From contig NZ_JAMSLX010000002.1 in NCBI RefSeq assembly GCF_023806085.1, forward strand, positions 124,001-188,000: a stretch of 64,000 bases of DNA, read 5' to 3'. This document shows positions 27,134 through 35,445 of the stretch, piece after piece (position 1 is the first letter of the stretch; each line of letters opens with the position of its first letter). Position numbers and translations under genes: made by a program. The stretch is from Hephaestia sp. MAHUQ-44. GTDB taxonomy: Bacteria > Pseudomonadota > Alphaproteobacteria > Sphingomonadales > Sphingomonadaceae. The notes below the pieces were generated by a model. It saw only the letters and a list, made by a program, of their open reading frames with translations. It was not told where the DNA came from and searched no databases.

Positions 27134-27841
27134 TCAGGCGCCGTCGAGTTCGGCGTAGCGGCGAAAAAGATCGTCATCGTTGAAGGCGATCCGGCGGTCG
27201 CTGGCAAGATAGGCCTGGATGCGCGGGAGCGCGGCCACCTGATCGTGGATGCGTACCAGCCCGGGCAGATCGGGTTCGAGCGTCGCCATGCGTTTGGGGA
27301 ACATATAGCGCAGTCCCTCGATCAACTGGAACAGCGAGGTGTCGACGAAGGTCCAGCGGTCGTCGATCATCCACGCGCCGTCATTGGCCCCGGCGGCAGC
27401 CTCGAAATGCTGGAGATATTTGGGCATCCGCCGCTCGCGGAATTGCGTGGCGGCGCGCGCGGCTTCCTGCTTCTGTTCGTAATAATAAGCGCCGGGCGAG
27501 ACCGGATGATGCACATTGTGCACCTCGGTGAGCATATCGGCGATGGTAAGCTGGATCTGGTTGAGCCAGAGCAGGTCGGCCATCGCCGATGGCGCGAGAT
27601 CGTGGCGTTGCGCCAGATAGAGCAGGATATTGGCGACCTGCGCGATCGCGAAACCGTCGAGTTCGAGGAACGGCGGGGCGAACGGGCGGCGGCTGTAGAT
27701 CTTGTTCATCCGCTCGACCAGCGCGTCCTCGCCGCGTTCGCGCGCGCAATCGCGATAGGCAATGTCCCCGGCCTCCAGCGCGAGGCGGATGAATTCGCCT
27801 CGCCCCTGCACCGATGGCCAATACCATAATTTATAGATCAT
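27134..27841 (-). CDS. Glutathione S-transferase family protein
   Basis: 235 residues. N-terminal thioredoxin-like domain begins MIYKLWYWPSVQGRGEFIRL, resembling the sigma/mu-type SNAIL-like region, with a cis-Pro near RPFAPPFLEL and IAQVANILLYLAQ; the helical C-terminal domain includes MIDDRWTFVDTSLFQLIEGL. The stop is 13 nt before pirin. It begins immediately after the BolA stop (TGAATG). Substrate unknown. Confidence 0.9.
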   Translation of the reverse strand: MIYKLWYWPSVQGRGEFIRLALEAGDIAYRDCARERGEDALVERMNKIYSRRPFAPPFLELDGFAIAQVANILLYLAQRHDLAPSAMADLLWLNQIQLTIADMLTEVHNVHHPVSPGAYYYEQKQEAARAATQFRERRMPKYLQHFEAAAGANDGAWMIDDRWTFVDTSLFQLIEGLRYMFPKRMATLEPDLPGLVRIHDQVAALPRIQAYLASDRRIAFNDDDLFRRYAELDGA

Positions 27842-28129
27842 TCAGGCCTCTCCCGGCGCCCGCGCCCGGATTGCGAGCGCGTGGATACGCGCGTCCATCA
27901 GATCGCCCAGCGCCTTGTTCACCAAACGCTGTCGCGCGACGCGCGATTGCCCCTCGAAGGCCGCCGATTCGACGATCACGGTGAAGTGCGATTCGCCCGA
28001 GCCGTCATCGCCGGCATGGCCGCGATGCCCGGCGCTATCGTTGATCACCTCGAGCCTGGTCGGGGTGAGCGCGTGGGTGAGGCGGGTCGCGATTTCGGCG
28101 GCGACGGGGCCGGTGGCAGCACGGGTCAT
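27842..28129 (-). CDS. bolA: BolA family protein
   Basis: 95 residues from ATG at 28129 (MTRAATGPVAAEI). Core: 'LEVINDSAGHRGHAGDDG', SHFTVIVESAAFEG and RVARQRLVNKALGDLM, with the conserved His residues that bind [2Fe-2S] clusters together with monothiol glutaredoxins. Divergent from the J-domain gene (41 bp apart). In alphaproteobacteria bolA is often beside a J-domain gene, as here. Confidence 0.95.
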   Translation of the reverse strand: MTRAATGPVAAEIATRLTHALTPTRLEVINDSAGHRGHAGDDGSGESHFTVIVESAAFEGQSRVARQRLVNKALGDLMDARIHALAIRARAPGEA

Positions 28130-28170
28130 AGCCCCTATATAGGCCGCTTTGTCCAAAGCGGGGAGCGACG

Positions 28171-28776
28171 TTGCGACGGCCAGCCAAAGATAAGCCCAAC
28201 ACGCGATTTCATGGCCGCGTCGAGGATAATGGGCGGCGATGCGAACAGCCGGGATGCACCGAGCCCGGCGAGTTTCGCGCGCCCGGCGCGGTTTCGCGGC
28301 CGGCCGATCAGCCGCGCGGCTATCGCTGGTTCTGCCTCGATCATGTTCGCGAGTTCAACGCGCGCTACAATTTTTTCAGCGGCATGACCCCCGAAGAGAT
28401 CAGTGATGCGCAGCGCCCGTTTTCGGGGTGGGAGCGCGAGACGCGGGCGTTCGCCAGCGCGGGCGGCGATGTGCCGCCGCGCTGGGCGGATTTTTCCGAT
28501 CCGCTCGATGCGATCGGCGCACGCTTCCAGCGCAAGGTCGCGCCCGAACGCCGCGACGGCCGAGCCCTGTCCGACGGCGACCGCAAGGCGATGCGCATCA
28601 TGGGGCTGGCGGTGGACGCCGATCGCGCCGCGCTTCGCAAACGCTATGCCGAGCTTCTCCAGCGCTACCACCCCGATCGCAACGGCGGTGACCGCACCCA
28701 CGAACACGCGCTGCGCGAGGTGATCGAGGCGTATCAGCGGCTGCGCAACGCGCCTGCCTTCGCGCCGGCGCCATAG
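28171..28776 (+). CDS. C-terminal J-domain protein
   Basis: 201 residues, initiated at TTG 28171 with GGGGAG upstream. The N-terminus holds a possible zinc site (CEQPGC ... CLDH), the middle 'FFSGMTPEEISDAQRPFSGW', and the C-terminal ~65 residues a J domain with helix II 'ALRKRYAELLQRYHPDRNGG' including the HPD tripeptide. A known alphaproteobacterial DnaJ-like family, presumably stimulating Hsp70. It converges on the GST gene at 28780. Confidence 0.92.
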   Translation: MRRPAKDKPNTRFHGRVEDNGRRCEQPGCTEPGEFRAPGAVSRPADQPRGYRWFCLDHVREFNARYNFFSGMTPEEISDAQRPFSGWERETRAFASAGGDVPPRWADFSDPLDAIGARFQRKVAPERRDGRALSDGDRKAMRIMGLAVDADRAALRKRYAELLQRYHPDRNGGDRTHEHALREVIEAYQRLRNAPAFAPAP

Positions 28777-28779
28777 GGT

Positions 28780-29436
28780 TCAATCCCGATCGGGGGCGCC
28801 GAGCGGGAAGAACGCGCGATAGGGCCGGGCCTCGTCGACGCAGCGCGCCACCGATGGCCGCGCGAGCAGCCGCGTTCGATACGCGTTGAGGGTGGCGCAG
28901 GACGCGGGGATCGGCTGCACCCAATCGGCATAGAAAAGGGAGGGCGCCGCGGCGCAATCGGCGAGGCTGAACGCGTCTCCCGCCGCCCAGTCGCGGCCGC
29001 CGAGTTCGCGGTCGAGCCAGGCGTAGATCGTGTCGAGCCGTGCCCGCGCCTTGTCGACACCGTAAGCGTCGCGCTGGCCCTCGGGGCGCAAGGCATCGGC
29101 GACGGGCGCCTGCATCGACCCCATCACATAATTGTCGAACACCCGATCGAGCCAGCGCACGCGCAGCGCGACATCACCATCGTCGGGGATCAGCCGGACG
29201 GGGCCGGGGTGATGGAGGTGGAGATACTCGATCACGCTTGTCGCCTCGAAGATCTGGCGATCGCCATCGACGAGCAGCGGGAACAACTTGAGCGGCCAGC
29301 GCCGTTCGAGTTCTGCGCTATTTTCGGGATGGTCGGGGTCGATCATCCGAAAGGTGAAGCGCGTGCCGTTTTCGTACAGCGCGATCAGCGCCTTCCAGGT
29401 GTAGGACGAGAAGGGGTGGCCGAAGAGGTCGAGCAT
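28780..29436 (-). CDS. Glutathione S-transferase family protein
   Basis: 218 residues from ATG at 29436 (a GTG lies one codon earlier). Thioredoxin-like domain with GHPFSSYTWKALIALYENG, LKLFPLLVDG and FEATSVIEYLHLHHPG; helical domain with 'WAAGDAFSLADCAAAPSLFY'. Its start overlaps the DHFR-like stop (TGATG). Last gene of the 33.4-28.8 kb minus-strand cluster, which contains another GST. Confidence 0.92.
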   Translation of the reverse strand: MLDLFGHPFSSYTWKALIALYENGTRFTFRMIDPDHPENSAELERRWPLKLFPLLVDGDRQIFEATSVIEYLHLHHPGPVRLIPDDGDVALRVRWLDRVFDNYVMGSMQAPVADALRPEGQRDAYGVDKARARLDTIYAWLDRELGGRDWAAGDAFSLADCAAAPSLFYADWVQPIPASCATLNAYRTRLLARPSVARCVDEARPYRAFFPLGAPDRD

Positions 29437-30098
29437 CACCAGCGCCCCGCTTCCATCTTGTCGCGTCGGGCCATTTCCCGCGCGCTCGGGGTTTCCATCT
29501 CGAACGAATCGGTCTTCAGCGCGCCATCGGGCTCATAGGTCGACATCAGGACCCCGCCCGGGGTCAGCCGCTGTTCGACCAGCCTGAACGCGCCCGGCGG
29601 GGTGCCGTCGCCGAACAACCGTTTGCCTGCCCCCAGCGTGACCGGGGCGACCATCAGCACCAGCCGGTCGAGCAACCCGCGCTGGAGCAATTGCGGGTAG
29701 AGCGTCGAACTGCCCTGGATGACGAGTGTGGGCCCATCCCCGGCCTTCAGCGCGGCGAGCGCATCCACGTCCGCAAGGCGGTGGCTGCCCTCCCATTCGA
29801 GCCGCTCGTCCGACCGCGTCAGGACGTATTTGTCGATCGTCGCGAAGCTGGCCGCGATCGGATCGTCGGCGGGCATGAACGGCCAATGCGCGGCGAAGAT
29901 ATCGTACGTCCGTCGGCCGAGCAGGAGATCGAAGGGCGGCGCGAACAGCGTGTCCACCTGATGGCCGACCGCCTCCTCGAACAGCGCGGCCATCCATCCG
30001 CCGCTGGCGAAGCCGCCCTGCGTATCTTCTTCCGGGCCGCCCGGCCCCTGCATCACGCCATCGAGCGAGACGAACGCGCCCCCGACGATCCTACGCAT
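29436..30098 (-). CDS. Dihydrofolate-reductase-like (RibD C-terminal) protein
   Basis: 220 residues. Start MRRIVGGAFVSLDGVMQGPG, then LLLGRRTYDIFAAHWPF, LVIQGSSTLYPQLLQRGLLD and 'VAPVTLGAGKRLFGDG' follow the YyaP/RibD_C pattern, an NADPH-dependent reductase fold distinct from true folate DHFR. Substrate unknown. Overlaps both neighbours (8 nt with the VOC gene). Confidence 0.92.
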   Translation of the reverse strand: MRRIVGGAFVSLDGVMQGPGGPEEDTQGGFASGGWMAALFEEAVGHQVDTLFAPPFDLLLGRRTYDIFAAHWPFMPADDPIAASFATIDKYVLTRSDERLEWEGSHRLADVDALAALKAGDGPTLVIQGSSTLYPQLLQRGLLDRLVLMVAPVTLGAGKRLFGDGTPPGAFRLVEQRLTPGGVLMSTYEPDGALKTDSFEMETPSAREMARRDKMEAGRW

Positions 30099-30591
30099 CG
30101 GCGAGCGTGCCCGCGCGCGCGGCCTCGATCCTGGCGATATCGATCTTCTTCATCGTCATCATCGCTTCCATCGCACGCCTGGCAGCGGCGCGATCGGGAT
30201 CGGTTGTGGCCTCAAGCAGCGCGCGCGGGGTGATCTGCCACGAAAAGCCCCAACGGTCCTTGCACCAGCCGCACATGCTTTCCGCGCCGCCGTTGCCGAC
30301 GATCGCGTCCCAATAGCGATCGGTCGTTGCCTGATCGTCGGTCAGCACCATGAAGCTGACCGCTTCGTTGGGCTTGAAGATCGGCCCGCCGTTGATGCCG
30401 ACGAAGGATTGGCCGAGCAGTGTAAACTCGACGGTCAGTTCCTCGCCTTTCCTGGTCGACGGATTATCGGCCGCCGACGCGTGGCCCGCGCCGACATGGC
30501 TGTCGGGAAAGGTTGCGGCATAGAATTTTGCCGCGTTGCGCGCCTCGCCATGGTCGAACCACAGGCACGTCGTCATCGCTGGTTTGGTCAT
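30091..30591 (-). CDS. VOC-family protein, PhnB/3-dmu-9 type
   Basis: 166 residues: MTTCLWFDHGEARNAAKFYA, 'GQSFVGINGGPIFKPNEAVS' and 'GWCKDRWGFSWQITPRAL' are hallmarks of the PhnB-like vicinal-oxygen-chelate family once named 3-demethylubiquinone-9 3-methyltransferase. A C-terminal helix (AMEAMMTMKKIDIARIEAA) is typical. No reaction is established. In a tight series of VOC and GST genes; 13 bp after the next VOC gene. Confidence 0.92.
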   Translation of the reverse strand: MTKPAMTTCLWFDHGEARNAAKFYAATFPDSHVGAGHASAADNPSTRKGEELTVEFTLLGQSFVGINGGPIFKPNEAVSFMVLTDDQATTDRYWDAIVGNGGAESMCGWCKDRWGFSWQITPRALLEATTDPDRAAARRAMEAMMTMKKIDIARIEAARAGTLADA

Positions 30592-30604
30592 TGTCTCGCC
30601 TTCC

Positions 30605-31384
30605 TTAATTGCCGGGGCCGACCGCGCCGAACACGACGCCGTGCGTGTCGGTGGCGACGATGATCCGGTCGCCGCCCGGCACCGCCATCGGCCCGGTGAG
30701 GACGGTGCCGCCCTGCTCGCCGACGCTGGCGGCGGCGGCGTCGATATCGGGGGTGCGGAAGTAGAATCGCCATCCGGTCGGCTGGCCGGCTTCAGTGGCG
30801 GTCATCGTCGCGCCGATCGTGGTGCCCGCGGCCTCGACGAACACGTAATCGCCCATTTCGCCCATCGGCATCTTGTCGGGATAGGTCCAGCCGAACACAT
30901 CCGCGTAGAAGGCATGCGCACCTTGCTGATCGGTCGTGGTCAGTTCGTTCCAGTTGCACTTGCCCATGCCGGTGCGCTCGAACGCATTGCTGTTCTCGTC
31001 GCTGGCGCCGCGCATCACGTAGAAGGGATTGCCCTGCGGATCGGTGACGAGCGCCATCCGGCCGACGCCGTCGATCGTCCATGGCGGCATGATGACGCCG
31101 CCACCGGCGGCCTTGAGCCTGTCGACCGTCGCATCGACATCATCGACGCCGATATAGAAGAACCAGCCGGGCTTTGCGCCGCCTTTGACCATCTCATCGG
31201 TGAGCCGCATCACGCCGCCGACGTGACCACCCCCTGCGGTGTCGATCATGCGATAGTCCATGCCGGGCATCGCGGGGACGGCGTCGATCGTCCAGCCGAT
31301 GACATGGTCGTAAAACGCCTTCGACGCATCGGGGTCGGCGGTCGCCAGTTCGTACCAGATCGGCGTGCCATGGGGGTTGGTCAT
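30605..31384 (-). CDS. Two-domain VOC (glyoxalase-like) protein
   Basis: 259 residues from ATG at 31384. Two VOC units: 1-~125 (TPIWYELATADPDASKAFYD, 'PGWFFYIGVDDVDATVDRL') and ~130-259 (KCNWNELTTTDQQGAHAFYA, 'GWRFYFRTPDIDAAAASV'). Each has the paired babbab pattern that forms one metal-binding half; this is the CFP32/hydroxylase-like two-module class. Function unknown; context suggests detoxification. Confidence 0.92.
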   Translation of the reverse strand: MTNPHGTPIWYELATADPDASKAFYDHVIGWTIDAVPAMPGMDYRMIDTAGGGHVGGVMRLTDEMVKGGAKPGWFFYIGVDDVDATVDRLKAAGGGVIMPPWTIDGVGRMALVTDPQGNPFYVMRGASDENSNAFERTGMGKCNWNELTTTDQQGAHAFYADVFGWTYPDKMPMGEMGDYVFVEAAGTTIGATMTATEAGQPTGWRFYFRTPDIDAAAASVGEQGGTVLTGPMAVPGGDRIIVATDTHGVVFGAVGPGN

Positions 31385-31397
31385 CGCGCTTCTCCCT

Positions 31398-32120
31398 TCA
31401 GGCGTCGGTATCGAGGATCGGCACGAAGCCACCGAAGATCATCCGCTTGCCGTCGAACGGCATCGGCGTGTCGCGCATCCGCGGATCGTCCATCATCGCG
31501 GCCATCCCGGCGTCGCGCGTCGGCTTGTCGGGCCATTCGATCCACGAGAAAACGACCGTTTCTTCAGGCGTGGCGGCAACCGCGCGCTTGAAATCGGTGA
31601 CCTTGCCGTCGGGCACGTCGGTGCCCCAATTCTCGACCAGCCGCGTCGCCCCCAGTTCCTTGAAGATCCCGGCGGCCATGCGGGCATGGGCGATATAATC
31701 GTCCTTGGCACTGGTCGGCACCGGCGCGACCATGCCGTCGACATAGCCGAAGCCGCCGCCGCTGCCGATGTCCAGCACGGTATCGAAACCGGCATAGATC
31801 ATCCGCTGCATGTCGAACGGGATCGGCGTGCCGTCGGGCTTCATGCGCTCGTCGGTCATCATCTTTGCGGACGCGGCATCGCAGGTCGCCTTGTCGGGCC
31901 AGAACACCCATGAATAGACGATCTGCTCGTCGGGCTCGGCCTGCACGGCGCGTTTCATGTCGGTCTGCTTGCCGTCGGGGACATCGTCGCCCCAGGCCTC
32001 GACGATGCGCTGCGCGCCGTAATCGGCGAAGACGGGGGCCGCCTTGGCGGCCATGTCGTGATAGGCTTGCCGATTGTTCTGGCCGGCGGGGATCACGAAC
32101 CCCTGAACATAGGTCATCAT
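31398..32120 (-). CDS. Tandem-duplicated DUF1428 protein
   Basis: 240 residues, twice the usual DUF1428 length (~117). Copy 1 (1-118) has YVQGFVIPAGQNNRQAYHDM, AWGDDVPDGKQTDMKRAV and MQRMIYAGFDTVLDI; copy 2 (~122-240) has YVDGMVAPVPTSAKDDYIAH, NWGTDVPDGKVTDFKRAV and GKRMIFGGFVPILDT. The matching blocks show an internal gene duplication and fusion. DUF1428 is a dimeric ferredoxin-like barrel of unknown role; fusion would make an obligate pseudo-dimer. GAGGAGAGAG upstream is a strong ribosome site. Confidence 0.92.
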   Translation of the reverse strand: MMTYVQGFVIPAGQNNRQAYHDMAAKAAPVFADYGAQRIVEAWGDDVPDGKQTDMKRAVQAEPDEQIVYSWVFWPDKATCDAASAKMMTDERMKPDGTPIPFDMQRMIYAGFDTVLDIGSGGGFGYVDGMVAPVPTSAKDDYIAHARMAAGIFKELGATRLVENWGTDVPDGKVTDFKRAVAATPEETVVFSWIEWPDKPTRDAGMAAMMDDPRMRDTPMPFDGKRMIFGGFVPILDTDA

Positions 32121-32136
32121 CTCTCTCCTCGAACGA

Positions 32137-32241
32137 TCAGGTGAAGGGCGCCCCCCGGCTGAGCACGATCGCGGCGATCGTCGTCGCGAAACCGATCAAG
32201 GCGAGCACGATGCCGCCCGCGGTGCGGAAGAAGCGGGTCAT
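32137..32241 (-). CDS. 34-residue single-span membrane microprotein
   Basis: Short frame MTRFFRTAGGIVLALIGFAT then TIAAIVLSRGAPFT: a positively charged head, one ~20-residue hydrophobic span and a short tail. The ATG overlaps the GST stop by 4 nt (ATGA at 32241-32238) and the stop is 16 bp before the DUF1428 start. The coupling and clean transmembrane pattern support a real gene that automated callers would miss. No family recognised. Confidence 0.6.
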   Translation of the reverse strand: MTRFFRTAGGIVLALIGFATTIAAIVLSRGAPFT

Positions 32242-32924
32242 TGCGCCGCCTTTCTTCCGGGTTCGACGAAGCCCGCCGGCGGCTGGCCGGTGAAGTCCGC
32301 CAGTTGCGCCCGGAGCGCGCGCTGAAAGGCGGGCCGTGCCTCGCCGCGCTCGACATAAGCGCCAAGGTTCGCGAACTCGTCGACGATCCCCGAGCGCCGC
32401 AACGGCCGCAGCACCGAAACCATCATCAGATCGCCGATGCTGAAACCGCCGTCGAGCCAGTCGGCGCCGCCCAGTCGCTGCGAAAGGTCGGCAAGCCGCC
32501 CGCGGACGCGATCGTCGACGATCGGCAGTCGCGCGTCGGCCCAACGCTCGTTGCACTCGATGACGGCGGCATGGAAGCGTTCGGTAATCGGCGTCTCGAC
32601 CGAATTGAGCGCCGCGAACAGCCACTCGATCGCGCGGGCGCGGCCGTGGGGATCATCGGGCAGCAGACCGGGGTGGCGCTCGGCGATATGGAGCACGATC
32701 GCGCCCGATTCGAACAGGACGAGCCCGTCCTCCTCATAGGTCGGCACCTGCCCGAACGGCTGGTGTGCACGGTGTGCCCCCTCCTTGTGCGTGCCGAAGC
32801 GAAGCAGGCGCACATCATAGGGCTGGCCCACCTCCTCGAGCGCCCAGCGGACGCGCAGGTCGCGCACCAATCCCCTGGCACCATCGGGAACCCAATCGAG
32901 CGCGGTGACGATGGGCGTGTTCAT
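32238..32924 (-). CDS. Glutathione S-transferase family protein
   Basis: 228 residues. Thioredoxin-like part with 'WALEEVGQPYDVRLLRFGTH', PFGQVPTYEEDGLVLFESGA (cis-Pro and the Glu-Ser pair that grips glutathione), helical part with ADWLDGGFSIGDLMMVSVLR. Overlaps the VOC gene by 4 nt upstream and the microprotein downstream. Distinct from the two other GSTs in this window. Confidence 0.93.
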   Translation of the reverse strand: MNTPIVTALDWVPDGARGLVRDLRVRWALEEVGQPYDVRLLRFGTHKEGAHRAHQPFGQVPTYEEDGLVLFESGAIVLHIAERHPGLLPDDPHGRARAIEWLFAALNSVETPITERFHAAVIECNERWADARLPIVDDRVRGRLADLSQRLGGADWLDGGFSIGDLMMVSVLRPLRRSGIVDEFANLGAYVERGEARPAFQRALRAQLADFTGQPPAGFVEPGRKAAQ

Positions 32925-33352
32925 GCCGCGGCCTCGGGCTGCATCACCGCCATCGCCGCCTCGACGTCCATGAACATCGGCTCGAAATGGTGCCCGTCGA
33001 GATCCTCGAAGCTGCGCCCGTACATGAAGCCCATATCCTGCGTCGGCCCCGGATCGGCCTTGCCGCCGGCGGCTTCGGCCCTGGCGACGATCGCGTCGAC
33101 TGCCGCGCGGCTATCCTGCGACAGGCAGAGCAAGGCCGCGCTCGTCCGGTGCGTGTCGGCGATCTGCTTGGCGGTGAAGGTCGCGTAGAAGCCCTTGTCG
33201 AGCAGCATGAACACGATTCCGTCGGACCATTGCATCGACGACGCCTGTTCGTTCGAAAAACGCGGGTCCTTGGTCATCCCGATCGCCTCGTAAAAGGCCG
33301 TCGCCTTGGCGACGTCGGCGACGGGCAGGTTCACGAAGATCATCTTCGGCAT
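32921..33352 (-). CDS. VOC-family (glyoxalase-like) protein
   Basis: 143 residues: MIFVNLPVADVAKATAFYEA, GFYATFTAKQIADTHRTSA and 'FMYGRSFEDLDGHHFEPMFM' match the short VOC class often found in HxlR-controlled clusters. The terminal His-x-Glu is the expected metal ligand pair. First gene of the minus-strand cluster, divergent from the HxlR regulator 221 bp away. Confidence 0.93.
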   Translation of the reverse strand: MPKMIFVNLPVADVAKATAFYEAIGMTKDPRFSNEQASSMQWSDGIVFMLLDKGFYATFTAKQIADTHRTSAALLCLSQDSRAAVDAIVARAEAAGGKADPGPTQDMGFMYGRSFEDLDGHHFEPMFMDVEAAMAVMQPEAAA

Positions 33353-33521
33353 CGTTCTCTCCTGAAATTCTGCTCAGTTTTTGTCCGAATGATCGAGGCC
33401 GGGATATCCGTCGGCGGCGGTACCGCCATCGCGCGGGCGAACTGGCGCGCTCCGGGTGGCGGCAGGGGCGCTGTATCGCTCATATCGATCTCCCCGGTCC
33501 CGCGCCGGTGCGACTCGCTAT

Positions 33522-33559
33522 TTGACGGTAATGCACAGTCTAGTTATAAAAAGCAACTA
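33522..33559 (+). promoter_or_regulatory. Sigma-70-like promoter with TAGTT/AACTA operator
   Basis: TTGACG (33522-33527), a 17-nt spacer and TATAAA (33545-33550) form a near-consensus promoter for hxlR. A dyad TAGTT (33541-33545) - 9 nt - AACTA (33555-33559) covers the -10 element and start region, well placed for autorepression; TA-rich dyads of this kind are typical HxlR-family operators. Confidence 0.75.
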
Positions 33560-33573
33560 GGAGGTTACATAAA

Positions 33574-34254
33574 ATAACCAACGTAAATCTGACCAAGGCC
33601 CGGCGCTGGTATCGCGATGCGTGCGGGACCGCGCTGGCGATGGATCTCGTCGGCGAGCGCTGGTCGCTGCTTATAATGCGCGAACTGCTGCTTGGGGCGC
33701 GTCGCTTCGGCGAGATTCGCGCCGCGCTGGTGGGTTTGAGCGCCAATGTGTTGACGCAGCGGCTCGACGGGCTCGAACAGGCCGGCATCGTCCGCAAACG
33801 CACGCTGCCGTCGCCCGCCAATGTGCAGGTCTATGAGCTGACGCGCTGGGGCTATGCCGCCGAAGACGCGATCTTCGCGCTCAGCCGCTGGGCGGCGGGA
33901 TCGCCCGCGCATGATGTCACGCTGCCGCTCAGCAATGCCGCCTTCATGCTGTCGCTGAAGACGATGATGGATGCGGGGAAGGCGCGCGCACTCGATCCCG
34001 ATCTGGGGTTTCGCGTCGGCGGCGAGCCGTTCCGCGCGCGGATCGTCGATGGCGGGCTGGTGATCGCGCGTGCCGATCCGGCAGGGGCAGGGGTGGTGTT
34101 CACCGGCGAGCCCACGCCGCTCGCCGCGACCTTTTACGGGCCGCAATCGCTGAGCGAGGCGGAGGCCGCAGGGCTGGTCGCGGTGACGGGCGATCGCGCC
34201 GTCGCGCAGGCGTTCGTCGATTGCTTTCGCCTGCCGCGTTTCGTCAACGGCTGA
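33574..34254 (+). CDS. HxlR-family transcriptional regulator
   Basis: About 226 residues. Winged helix with RRWYRDACGTALAMDLVGER, SLLIMRELLLGARRFGEIR and LSANVLTQRLDGLEQAGIV, followed by a ~100-residue C-terminal domain found in longer HxlR members. Conserved coding reaches back through NLTKARRWY, well before the first ATG (33640). AGGAGG at 33559-33564 lies 9 nt before ATA at 33574, so an ATA start is the best fit (N-terminus MTNVNLTKA); CTG at 33589 or a damaged start are alternatives. The promoter's start point is about 33557, leaving a very short leader. Likely controls the divergent GST/VOC cluster and itself. Confidence 0.87.
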   Translation: MTNVNLTKARRWYRDACGTALAMDLVGERWSLLIMRELLLGARRFGEIRAALVGLSANVLTQRLDGLEQAGIVRKRTLPSPANVQVYELTRWGYAAEDAIFALSRWAAGSPAHDVTLPLSNAAFMLSLKTMMDAGKARALDPDLGFRVGGEPFRARIVDGGLVIARADPAGAGVVFTGEPTPLAATFYGPQSLSEAEAAGLVAVTGDRAVAQAFVDCFRLPRFVNG

Positions 34255-34437
34255 AGGCGGCGTCCTGCCCCTCGGTTGCCGATCACGCGGCCGCGCCCCG
34301 CGATCGATTCGAACGATTGCCGCTGCTCGGTGGTTGAGTCCGACGGCCGCTTCGGCTTAAGGCTGGCGCGGAATCGGCCAGGCCCGTCGTGACCCTGCCG
34401 ACGCTGGACCCGGCCCATTGCCGGGAAGAAAAGGCCG

Positions 34438-35445
34438 ATGATGAGCGATATCCCCAACACCCAGCCCGACAGCCGCGAAACCACGGTGCTCGATGCGCCC
34501 GACAGGATGGTCAAGGTGCGCGACCTGTTCGGGATCGACAGCGACATGGAATGCCCCGCGTTCAGCGAGGCGGACGAGCGCGTCCCCGATCTCGATCCCG
34601 CTTATGTGTTCGATCCCGATACCACGCTCGCGATCCTCGCGGGCTTCGCGCATAACCGCCGGGTGATGGTGCAGGGCTATCACGGCACCGGCAAATCGAC
34701 GCATATCGAACAGGTGGCGGCGCGCCTCAACTGGCCGTGCATCCGCATCAACCTCGACGCGCATATCAGCCGCATCGATCTGGTCGGCCGCGATGCGATC
34801 GTGCTCAAGGACGGCCAGCAGATCACCGAATTCCGCGAAGGCCTGCTGCCCTGGGCTTTGCAGACCCCGACCGCGCTGGTGTTCGACGAATATGATGCCG
34901 GCCGCCCCGACGTGATGTTCGTGATCCAGCGCGTGCTGGAGACCGAGGGCAAATTGACGCTGCTCGACCAGAATCGCGTGATCCGCCCGAACCCGTATTT
35001 CCGGCTGTTCTCGACCGCCAACACGGTGGGATTGGGCGATACCAGCGGGCTCTATCACGGCACCCAGCAGATCAATCAGGGTCAGATGGATCGCTGGAAC
35101 ATCGTCGTCACGCTCAATTATCTGCCGGCGGCGGTCGAGGCGCAGATCGTGCTCGCCAAATCGGGCGAATATGACCAGCCCGAGGGCAAGGAAGTGGTCG
35201 AGAAGATGATCCGCGTCGCCGATCTGACGCGCAAGGGCTTCATCAACGGCGACATTTCGACGGTGATGAGCCCGCGCACGGTGATCACCTGGGCGCAGAA
35301 CGCGCTGATCTTCAACGATATCGGCTTCGCGTTCCGGCTGTCGTTCCTCAACAAATGCGATGAGGCCGAGCGCGCGCTGGTTGCCGAATATTATCAGCGC
35401 GTGTTCGGCAAGGACCTGCCCGAGAGCGTTGTCGGCAAGGCGTAA
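34438..35445 (+). CDS. cobS: Cobaltochelatase subunit CobS (AAA+ ATPase)
   Basis: 335 residues. Walker [10 protein letters not shown], Walker B-like [18 protein letters not shown], sensor [19 protein letters not shown] and the CobS-specific N-terminal [21 protein letters not shown]. CobS with CobT drives cobalt insertion by CobN in aerobic B12 synthesis. cobT starts at the next base after the stop, but no cobN or other cob gene is in the window. Two ATGs (34438, 34441) are possible. Confidence 0.95.
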   Translation: MMSDIPNTQPDSRETTVLDAPDRMVKVRDLFGIDSDMECPAFSEADERVPDLDPAYVFDPDTTLAILAGFAHNRRVMVQGYHGTGKSTHIEQVAARLNWPCIRINLDAHISRIDLVGRDAIVLKDGQQITEFREGLLPWALQTPTALVFDEYDAGRPDVMFVIQRVLETEGKLTLLDQNRVIRPNPYFRLFSTANTVGLGDTSGLYHGTQQINQGQMDRWNIVVTLNYLPAAVEAQIVLAKSGEYDQPEGKEVVEKMIRVADLTRKGFINGDISTVMSPRTVITWAQNALIFNDIGFAFRLSFLNKCDEAERALVAEYYQRVFGKDLPESVVGKA

